A stretch of DNA of 64,000 nt from Micropterix aruncella (lineage: Eukaryota > Arthropoda > Insecta > Lepidoptera > Micropterigidae), in contig OX155973.1 in assembly GCA_944548615.1 (NCBI GenBank), forward strand, positions 19,507,543-19,571,542, read 5' to 3'. The notes beneath the pieces are model-generated. The model ran no database searches. It was not told where the DNA came from and saw nothing but the letters and a program-made list of their open reading frames with translations. Of the stretch, positions 35,806 through 45,200 are shown piece after piece. Numbering within the stretch: the stretch's first letter is position 1; every line of letters starts with the position of its first letter. The translations under genes were made by a program, and so were the position numbers.

Positions 35806-36135
35806 GCCAAAAAAGTTTAAATATTATGTACAAACATAGATATTATGTAGAATGAAATCGAGTCTCACCGTATAGTTTAATAATATTTAATTGTAATAAT
35901 AATTGTAACATAGATAAAATACATAGGTTAAGATATGTAGGTGAACTCATCATATTTTGCTTCTATTATTAAAAAAAAATAGTAATGTTACGATAATACT
36001 AAAAAGATAATATTAAAAAGAAAAATGTTATTATCAGCATATTATATGATTTTATTAAAATGAGAATAAGAAATAAAATAAAAGACAGTCAATAAATGTA
36101 GTGTCAAAAGTATAAAAAAAATAGCCTTGTCAAAA

Positions 36136-36850
36136 TCTTATATATAAAAATGAATCGCCATGCGTTAGTCTCGCAAGATCTCGAAAATGACTCGATCGAT
36201 TTCAATTATTATTTTTTGTTTTGTTTGCCTTGATTCAGGGGTGGTTTACAAAAAAAAATATTTAGGAAAAATTAAAAGAAACAACTGAAAATCGAACAAA
36301 TCGAAATTGGTCATTTTGGGAAACGGGCCACTTTCAATAGATGGCGTTCGCGGCGATCCTATTGTTTGACAGCTGCGCCATCCATAACTGTTATTCATTC
36401 CGTGCGATTGTGTAAAATTTCAAAAAGTCGAAAGTCGAAAAAGTCAAGAGTCGAAAAAGCCAAAAAAGTCGAAAAAGTCGAAAACGTCGAAAAAGTCGGA
36501 AAAGTCGAAAAATTCGGAAAAGTCAAAAAAGTCAAAAAAGTCGAAAAAATTTGAAAAAAGTAAAAGTCTGAAAATGCAAAAAAAGTCGAAAAAGTCGGAA
36601 AAGTCGGAAAATCATTTATATTTTATCATATAAATTAAATACATTTATTTTAATTACAAACTATTACAATTTATTTTAATTACAAACGACTTTCATTTAA
36701 TCACCAAACGAAGCTCAAACCGTACATGATTCGGCCATATTATAGATTTCAATGAATTGGATTTGGAAGGTTGATTAGGATCAATAAAATCTTATGAAGA
36801 GTTACAATCAAATCAATTTTAGGTGGTACGAAGTTCACCGGGTCATCTAT
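36136..36850 (+). mobile_element. Helitron H2 with internal minisatellite, copy 1
   Basis: Starts A|TCTTATATATAAAAATGAAT and ends GTACGAAGTTCACCGGGTCA followed by TCTAT|T, a form of the CGAAGTTxxCCGGGTCAGCTAG|T end with the last base changed. It is inserted between A and T of a LINE 3' UTR whose uninterrupted relatives are at about 13610 and 59680. The internal 36421-36615 array is AAAAGTCG-based. No Rep/helicase coding. Confidence 0.85.
36421..36615. repeat. GTCGAAAAA minisatellite within Helitron H2
   Basis: About 20 units of 8-10 bp, mainly GTCGAAAAA with GTCGGAAAA, GTCAAAAAA and AAAGTTGAAAA-type variants. It produces a Lys-Val-Glu-rich artefactual frame. Confidence 0.9.
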
Positions 36851-37080
36851 TTTATAATAAAATTTCTTATTTCATCGCACTTAAAAATGATCAATACGTA
36901 CTTACCTAGTAATAGAAATAGTCAATAAATTCCAGTCAAATACAAAATCGATTAATTACCTATTATAGAAATAGAAATACATAGTCAAGACGCACACAGT
37001 TCTTAGAGATCTTTAATATCGTACAATTCTCTTGGAGATTGAAGGACTATTTATTTTTATTGTATTTATTTAATTTACAT

Positions 37081-37824
37081 TCGGACTGCAACGTACCAAT
37101 CCTGCCCTTGTGCGATTATTAACCAAACATGGATTTTTTTCTTGTTTCAACCCTTTTTTCGATATATTCTTCTTAACACGTCTTGATTATGACTAGGGGT
37201 GATTTCCCATCGTTTGCCCTTTCAACAAGCCTAAAACTGTTCACTTTTTACAATGAATTATTTAAAACCTCATTTGTTGACAACCCTAAATTTTGTTTTT
37301 TTTCGATTTATTTTGAAACATCGATCCGAGGGGCGGTGTTTACAAATAACTGTAAAATCCATCAAACAAAACAAACGAAACAACAAATCAAAGACTCCAC
37401 GTATTTAAGTATTTACATTATTTTTAAGCTATTGCATAGCTTTTATCGCGGAGGCCAGCGCGGCGACCGAATGAAGAAATTTATTAACGAATATTAATAA
37501 TTTTAAACTGATAATTACGTCTAAACGAGTACTGCTTACGATTCGAAAAAAATATATGTTAAACAAGAACATCTTCCTAATATTCTTCGCTTTGAATATT
37601 TTAGATTTTGTTTATATTACATAGTGTAATTAATTTGTGAAATTAGGTCTAACCGAACACAAAAACGACTACTACGCAAATACTATCTGGCGTATTATTA
37701 TGAAACCTACACCACTTTAAAGATAATTTAATTTTCTATCTTTTTATCTACGATTTTTTTTTGAATAGTTAAAGAAAAGAATAATATCCGTTTTTTTAGC
37801 TTTATCAAATAAAATTGTTGCGCG
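37081..37824. other. Unassigned AT-rich DNA
   Basis: Includes AAGCTATTGCATAGC with a following ATCGCGG (37426-37450), which recurs in inverse orientation at about 37982-38006 and brackets the hairpin below. Confidence 0.4.
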
Positions 37825-37920
37825 GCGATCTATCGGAAGACGTTTAAATTATTCCGAATCATTTGCTTCCGCAGCCGCAAATGATTCGGAATAATTTCAA
37901 GGTTTTCCGATAGAGCGCAG
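37825..37920. repeat. Long hairpin, perfect 21-bp core stem
   Basis: AAATTATTCCGAATCATTTGC and its exact inverse flank a 10-nt loop (TTCCGCAGCC). The stem extends imperfectly outward through CTATCGGAA on the left and TTCCGATAG on the right, about 38-40 bp per arm. Size and shape resemble a microRNA precursor or a small MITE. Confidence 0.75.
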
Positions 37921-38164
37921 TTATCTGATATCAGAAAAAATAAAAGAAATAAATAATTATAATTGCATAAATTGTTAAAAATGCTATGCAATAGCTTTAC
38001 CGCGGCAGTCCCCGAGTGCCACACGTAATTTTTATTTTGTTCTTATCTTAACAATAAAACACTATATATCAACATTACATAACGCTCGTCAACAAAAATA
38101 CATCCTCTATTTCACTCCAGTTTCCGATATAATTTATTTTACCCAATCAAAATTTAAATTTTTA

Positions 38165-38845
38165 AAAAAACCGACTCCAAATATTTTTATAAGTGCATCA
38201 GCCATGTCATGGTGAAACTTAGAAAGGGTTGGGTTATCATAATTGAAAGCGTATACAAAATTTCGTGTCTGTGCTGTTGACCGTTGAGGAATTCTCTCGT
38301 TGGAAGCCAACCCTGGGTGTCGCAGTCCTGTCTTGGTGAAACTTAGAACATGCTGTCGTAATTGAATGCATAAACAAAATTTCGTGTCTATTGAGCAGTC
38401 TTCTTGTCGGGGGCCACCCCTGGGTGCAGCAGCATGTCATAATGAAACTTAGAATGGGCTATCATAACTGAATGCGTATACAAAATTTCGTGTCTGTGCT
38501 GTTGCCTGTTGAGGAATCTCCTCGTCGGGAGCCAACCCTGGGTATAGAATCAGGTCATGCTTACCATAAAAAAATGCATTGTTATCGGAACTGATCCAAC
38601 ATTCAAATTTTCAACTTCATATGATAATATTTGAGGAGTTAACTAAATTCCTTATGGATCCCATCATCAGAACACAGAACAGGATTTCGATAAAAATGGG
38701 ACCAATCTGGAAGTATATCCTTTCAAATCAAAAAAGACTTTTCCAAATCGGTTCATAAATGACGGAGTTCTGAGGTGACAAACATTTTTTTAAAATACAA
38801 CCGAATTTATTACCTTCTCCTTTTTTTAAGTCGGTTAAAAAGAGT
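38165..38845 (-). mobile_element. Minisatellite-bearing element R-M, copy 2
   Basis: The inverse of the 19665-21480 element without the LINE. Ends read AACCGACTCC (left) and AAGTCGGTT (right), so AACCGACT is inverted at the two termini. Tandem units of about 115-130 bp lie at about 38205-38545, each with CAAAATTTCGTGTCT and an AGCCAACCCTGGGT-type block. It confirms the interruption of copy 1. Confidence 0.75.
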
Positions 38846-39245
38846 ACGTTTCGGGTTAAAAAATCTAAATAAGCGGCCTTGTTATAATATTTCGGTCAGC
38901 GGAAACATAATTGAAAAAAATATAAGTAGTTCACTTTATTATGCTAATGTTTTATGCGTTACTATCGTTCCTTTTATTTTCACAAAAAGGTGTTTTCAAA
39001 TGCTTTAATGGTAGAAGTAGTAAAACCTTTGTTAGAATAGAGTGCACCTAATTGCAATTAGCACTAAAATATGTAATTTATGATGGAGGCCTTTTCAATT
39101 AGCGAGGTGTTATATAGTGCTTTTATAAGATTCCCTCCAGGTACAACCGATTCCAGTACCTAAACTTCTGTTTCTATAATCCTGAGCAGGTATAGTAAGA
39201 AGTGCGTAATAACGTAGCCAATAAGTTTGTCCTTTGTTGTAAAAA
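38846..39245. other. Unassigned DNA with TAAT palindrome
   Basis: Contains CACCTAATTGCAATTAGCAC near 39046, a near-palindromic homeodomain-type site, with CAATTAGCGAGG shortly after. No gene recognised. Confidence 0.35.
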
Positions 39246-39429
39246 CTAGTTTTCCCTACTCGCCAGCTCAATCGTCTTCTTCTTCAGATCTTCTTGGCAT
39301 CGGACACAGCAATCAAGTGTCCGATGCCAGCCATGGATGATAATGACTGCGTTTCTCACCTCCTTACCTGGGCTGTTTGAATTCACAGCCATGGTATGGG
39401 GAGACCACACTACATTGCTGTACGTAGCT

Positions 39430-39605
39430 AGCTGCAGTTGGGCCATCAAGACCTGCTCGTTATCTCTAATCGGATTAACCCACGGATCTGCTCCTTTTCA
39501 GTAGCCTCCTCGAAAGGGTTTACCGGAAAGGACTCTGTATGCTATGCCACGGCAGGTGTATCAGTTCCCCTGGGGATGGTCTTCGGGCGCTCCTGAGCAG
39601 TAAAT
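39430..39605 (+). mobile_element. GC-rich retroposon family, half copy H (divergent subfamily)
   Basis: TTGGGCCATCAAGACCTGC, TTAACCCACGGATCTGCTCC, TTTCAGTAGCCTCCTCG and GGGCGCTCCTGAGCAG parallel the 5' half of copy C. The 3' half is absent, and a repeat also seen inverted at about 61705-61808 follows. The sequence to the left (39246-39429) is GC-moderate and unplaced. Confidence 0.55.
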
Positions 39606-39939
39606 TAACTGTCCAAATGTCCATACATTAACATAAATATATCGTGTTTAGTGTCAAATGAAAGGTCTGATTCAGTAGGTTCCGGAAATATAGATGTACA
39701 ATATAAATCACAAATATTTTTAAACCAAAACCGTCGAATAAAAATATATATAAATACAATAGTTCACTTTCTATAACAGCAGTAGTGTTTTTATTATATG
39801 TATTTTCTTGTTTTAATTAATAATATATGTACCATAACACCATTTACACTAAGACCGGTGTCTATGTGTAATTTGGATTAGTTTATTATGTAGTTTTAAT
39901 AGTTACGTTGTTTAGCTCCGTGATATAACGTTGTTAGCC

Positions 39940-40156
39940 TAGTCAAAAAGAAAAAAACAATCTACGTTTGACTGAAATAGCTAATAATGTTTTGAAAATT
40001 TGCTAAGATGTTCATTGAGGTGTACTGTTAAACATACTAAAAGTCGCCTACTTAATCTGTTGCGCTCGAGCCGCCATCTTAGAAAAATGGCGCTCCGATT
40101 CAGTTTTTCGCTGATCACTAGCGATATTGGAATTATGCATGATATTAAAAATAAAG
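39940..40156 (-). repeat. Inverted-pair repeat, left member
   Basis: TTCATTGAGGTGTACTGTTA, CTAAAAGTCGCCTACTTAATC and CGCTCCGATTCAGTTTTTCGC recur in inverse orientation at 48446-48650. No coding function. Confidence 0.75.
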
Positions 40157-40312
40157 CTTATAAAATTTTCTACAAAAATTTTTTATGTATTTTTTTCATA
40201 TCATCTATTATAAATATGAAAATAGTACAAATAACCCATCGTGATTAATCAACTGAAACAGGTTATGAATTGCATGCAGTGCATGCAACGTCCGGGTGGT
40301 TGGTTACCTAGG

Positions 40313-40857
40313 CAACTTGGGTTGTCGACTACAGCGGGCGAGCCCGTCACATCAGGAAGTTTTAACGATTAGTCGTTCTATCTCCCTGGAGTAAGCGTAG
40401 AAGACTTGAGGACAAAACAGTCCACCATTTAGCTACGTCACAAGCCCGTAAGAGGCCAACGCCTTAACCGCGAGATAGCCAGGAGTGTTACCCGGCGGGC
40501 CTACACTCACGCCCTTACTTCCAATTGTGACCAGATTACTCCAGTCTCTCGCTTGGTTACGAGTTCGAGGTCGCTTGCGCGGTCCTCTCCCTTACGAAGC
40601 GGTGAAATGGTGTTTACCGAATCTATCGCGGACCACAGCATCTTTGCCCGGCTGTTCACCCAGGATCGGGTAGCCGATGGTCGTTTCAAGAGCAGTCGCC
40701 GTAAGGTCCGCAACCACCCCCGCTCTATAGGAAACAGTACTGCTTCCAGACTCCCCCGACTGTTAGTCAGAGTGCACAGTCGATTGGCTTACGCCGCACG
40801 GTGCGCAGACCGTCCAGGAGCGCCAGAAGGTTGATTCCCAGGGGAGACTAACCAGAA
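40313..40857 (-). mobile_element. GC-rich retroposon family, copy E
   Basis: Inverted relative to the other copies. It runs from the family 3' end (inverse of GTAGTCGACAACCCAAGTTG) at 40313 to a 5' truncation point at 40857. It is flanked by a perfect 11-bp duplication GGTTACCTAGG (40302-40312 and 40858-40868). The sequence after CTGGCGCTCCTGGACGG toward the 5' side ends early, so the first 130-150 bp of the full element are missing. An open frame antisense to the element runs over 40553-40834. Confidence 0.88.
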
Positions 40858-40914
40858 GGTTACCTAGGTATTCCGGGGTTACATGATATTAATAATAGAT
40901 GATACAGGAAAAAA

Positions 40915-41320
40915 TGGCTGCGTCACCCAAGACTTTCCCGGCAAGTAGACAAGCCCCGCCATTCGTACTATATTTGTAGTATTTTCCGTGGTATTAAAAT
41001 TATATTTTTTCAATATTATTTATGCCGCTTGTATATGGGATATTCCAACCAAAATTTTACAACGTGGTTTTGGTTCAACAAGGCATGTTTATACTGAATT
41101 TCAAGTGTCTAACCGCAATATTTCGAGATGAAAGTATGACTAGCGCGCACTCTAGCGGACCCATTTAAAACTACAATCTTTTCAACTCTTTCCATGACCG
41201 AATGATCCCTGCACGCCAAATTTCAGCTCAATCAGATGACTCGTTTGGGCGTTATCGTGGAGGAATATACACAGACAGACAGACACACTTACACATAGAA
41301 GTGCGTCGATGATACTTTCC
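40915..41320 (-). repeat. Interspersed repeat R-B, copy 3
   Basis: The inverse of 21720-22285: GACTTTCCCGGCAAGTAGAC first, then CTTTCATCTCGAAATATTG-like, TTTCAGCTCAATC and ATCGTGGAGGAATATACAC. Confidence 0.65.
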
Positions 41321-41387
41321 TTGCCAAGATAGTAAAAATATGTTATATAATATATAATCCTACTACTATTATAAACGCTAAAGTTTG

Positions 41388-41689
41388 TGTTTACGTTATA
41401 TAATATATAGTTTATATATTGAAATTATATCAATAATCCAATTCACCATCAAATTGATGAAACGGCCAAATTAATGGACATACGAAATTCCCCATATTGC
41501 GGCAAGTAACCGAATTTCTCAATAGGTGGCGCTGCGCGCCAAATTAGCACGTAATGTCATCGAATGGAGTTGACAGACACAAGTAATTTTCGGATCAGAA
41601 AATAAATTGTACTTTGTATTCAGCCTATAGTGTTTGATTTACGACCAACATTATTTGGGGAAGCCTGCTGGAGTGTACGGGCGAGTACA
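41388..41689 (+). repeat. BEL/Pao 5' LTR
   Basis: TGTTTACG...GAGTACA, 302 bp, the same as 47641-47942. It contains AATAAATTG near its right third, a plausible poly(A) signal region, and a GGTGGCGCTGCGCGCC palindrome-like block. Confidence 0.95.
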
Positions 41690-41706
41690 TGGTCCTACGA
41701 GTCGGA
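41690..41706 (+). promoter_or_regulatory. BEL/Pao primer binding site
   Basis: TGGTCCTACGAGTCGGA begins directly after the LTR. TGG complements the CCA end of a tRNA. The tRNA identity was not resolved by eye. Confidence 0.65.
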
Positions 41707-42256
41707 AGACCAGACAAGAGGTTCTTGTTCCGGACCCGTTTTTGGCCAAGTATCAAGAGGCGTTGGATCGACGTCGAGGATACGGCTACAGGAGTGGCCT
41801 GGCTGCAGATTGAAGCCAGCGTGTGACGTACTGCGGACGGAGCCCAAGAGTGACGTCATCACCACCGTCATCACCACCAACACTACACTGGCACTGGACA
41901 ATTACAGGAGGAAGGAATAAGTGACGTATAGTGCAATATTTATATGGAGGACAAACTGTGAGTACTTTAAGTTATTATATGTGAAGTGTGAACTGTCATC
42001 AAATTTCATCTGTCAAAAAAGGACTTTGAATAAATTCAATATTTTCATTTTTCAGTAGTAAATTTTGTGTTATTTTATATGTGTTTAGGACTTAGAATAA
42101 TTTTAAGAAAAGTTAACAGACGGGGAACCTATGCCCGATTTCATAGCGGAGTCCAAACACTTGTGAATTTTTCGCAATTTATTGTATTTAGAACATTACT
42201 ACTCTGAAAAATTGAAGGTATTATTGTTAACATTGCATTATAGTGGTAACATTACA

Positions 42257-45200
42257 ATGGAAGCACAAATTAACATGCAGAAAGATGTTTACCGACGGAT
42301 TTTGAAAGCGCAAATTAACTTCAAAAAATCACCTAAGGACCGTATTACAGTAGCTTATTTGGAAACAAGATTAGAAAATTTAGAACAACTGTGGCAACAG
42401 TTTTTAAAGGGTCATCAACAGACACTAAAAACTATTGATGCGAAAACCATTGAGACGTCGATATATTTTACAGAAGATCAGTATGATACCGTCAATGAAT
42501 TGTACGTGGATTATAAATCCGAACTCAAAGAAAGTCTAACGGAATTGGTTGCGCTTAAGAGTGAAAATGCAAGTCTATCTGTAGCGTCGTCACCATCACC
42601 GAAGCACACGCAAGTAAACCTGCCAAAAATCACGATACCCACTTTTTCGGGACTTTATACAGAGTGGATGAGTTTTAGGGATTTGTTTCTGTCACTTATA
42701 CACAATAACAAAAATATCGACGATGTGCAAAAGCTACATTATCTCAAAGGACATCTCAAGGGAGAAGCTGAGCAACTGTTGCGTCACATTGCTGTCACTC
42801 AAGAAAACTATGGACAGTGTTGGGATTTATTACAAAAGCGTTACAACAATAAGCAGTATTTGGTCAATTGCATTTTGAAACGATTTTTCGGATATAAATC
42901 AATTACGGTGGAGTCGTCGAATGCCATTAAAGAACTATTAGATATTACGTCGGAAACATTAAATGCAATCGCAAATCTGGATATCGATGTGAAGTCCTGG
43001 GACGTCATTATAATTTACATAGTCGGGCAGAAACTCGATCCGGAAAGCAGAAAGCAATGGGAAGCAAAAGTGAGCGAAACTATTGCATCTTCAGAGCAAA
43101 TGTTACCCACTATTCAACAGTTTAAGGAATTTCTAGAAATTAAGTATCGATCATTGGAATTTTTAGATAATAAGACAGGTTCACACTCGAAATCAAGGTA
43201 TCATCACAGTCATAATAACAATAATGTACAAACAAAGACGATTAATTCCTTACATGCAACCGGAAGCGCCTGTGTGTTTTGTAAAGGCGAACATTGGCTA
43301 TTACAATGTAAAGATTTTAGAAGCGCAGATATCGACATTAGGCGTAACTTTGTCCAAGGTCATGGGTTGTGTTTTAATTGTTTAGGAAATAATCATTCTG
43401 TAAAAAAATGTAGAAATAGCACCTCTTGTCAAATTTGTCACAAAAGACATCATTCATTATTGCATCCAAAAGGCATAACACAATCAACCGGAAGTGGTTC
43501 GGTTGACAATCAGGTTGTATCAAAATACAAAGTATCATCATCATCGGAAACAGAGAAACCATCGACATCTTCAGCCATCGCAAACCATTTTGTCAAAGGA
43601 GTTTCACACCAAGTGCTCCTTGCCACAGCACTAGTCAAAAGCAAATCACGAAATGGGGGAGAACAACTGTTACGTGCGCTAATAGATCAGGGGTCACAAG
43701 CATCCTTCATAACAGAATCGGCAGTACAGTTTTTGGGACTGAAGAGAACACCAGCCAAAGGGGTTATTTCAGGACTGGGAGGTGAATCGGGCCTTATATC
43801 AAGGTCCATAGTGGAAGTAGAAATCGGTTCACGTCTCAATTCAGGCTGCGTGTTTAGGATCACAGCATATGTGCTGGAAAGGTTAACGTCGTCTATGCCA
43901 GCGACGGTTGTAACAATCACCTCATGGCCGGAACTAGAACATTTATATTTAGCGGATCCGGAATATCACACTCCGAATAAGATAGATATCTTATTAGGGG
44001 CGGAGGTTTATGGCAAAATTATTGACGAAGGCATAATCAAATGTCCTACAGGGTCTCCAGTAGCACAAAATACGGCCCTAGGATGGATTTTGAGTGGTCA
44101 GGTATACTCCGAAGCGAAAATATCATGTAATGTAGTTAACATGCACGCTCAAATAGACCAGTTACTTCGATCATTTTGGGAAGTTGAGGCTGAGCCAAGC
44201 CATAATATGAAAATATTATCGGCTGAAGAACAAAGATGCGAAGAACTCTATCAATCCACGACCACGCGGGACGAAGACGGTCGCTACGTTGTCAAGCTAC
44301 CGTTCCGAGATTCTCAACCGGCCTGCGCGGATGGACACTCCAGAGAAATTGTTCTTAAAAGAACGTGTTCCCTGGAGAAGAAGTTGCAGAAAGATCAGCA
44401 TCTGAAATCAGAATATCAAAAGGTTTTTAAAGAATATATAGATCTAAATCACATGGAAGAAATAAAGCATACGGAAATCAAAAGAAAACAAAAATGTTTA
44501 TACTTACCTTACCACGCTGTTGTTCGGGAGGACAAGGAGACGACAAAGGTGCGTATAGTATTTGATGCCTCGTGTAAGGGTACCAACGGTGTATCCCTGA
44601 ACGACGACCTCATGGTGGGACCCTCTTTACAGCCAGAACTTCGCCACATAATTATGCGTTGGCGAATGCATCCTATCTGTTTCATTGCAGACATTATCAA
44701 AATGTACCGACAGATCAGAGTGGATGACGATGATGCGGAATATCAACGTATCCTATGGCGAGAAAACCCTGATAACGATTTCAAGGAGTACAAACTGGTC
44801 AGAGTGACATTTGGTACATCTTCGGCTCCATATCTAGCCGTTAAAAGTTTGATTCAGGTAGCTAAAGATGAAGGGCATAACTATCCATTAGCGGCTGAAA
44901 GAGTCGAAAGAGATTTCTACATGGATGATCTGATGTCAGGATGTGAGGACGAGGACGAGGCAATGGAGATATATAAACAGATAAACGCGCTATTGCTTAA
45001 AGGCGGATTCGAGTTGCAAAAGTGGACCAGCAACAGTGAATCTATGATTAAAAATATACAACAGGAACAAGCGGGTAAGGAAGTTGAAAAAGCAATTCAA
45101 GTAAAGCTGGAAACAACAAATAAAATATTAGGACTTACTTGGAGCCGACGAATAGATGAATTCATCTACTCAGTGCAGCTGTCGCCAATGTCAATACCTG

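Larger units (their letters stand above)
35330..37080 (-). mobile_element. LINE 3' UTR copy, interrupted twice
   Basis: Segments 35330-35559, 35806-36135 and 36851-37080 are collinear with the 3' UTR of the 59371-61183 LINE (for example CTATTACCAATCAAAAGAAG, AATCGAGTCTCACC, and AATCGATTAATTACC then CACACAGTTCTTAGAGATC). A second LINE fragment and a Helitron are inserted at the two gaps. Near the left end an AACTATGT.GACATT unit is locally triplicated. Confidence 0.8.

Noticed and set aside
36366..36554. Lys-Val-Glu-rich 62-codon frame
   Set aside because: Produced by the GTCGAAAAA minisatellite in a Helitron.
42182..42256. Extra 25 codons at the start of the BEL gag-pol frame
   Set aside because: The nominal start is TTG. 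The first ATG at 42257 begins a normal gag N-terminus, so the upstream part is taken as leader.
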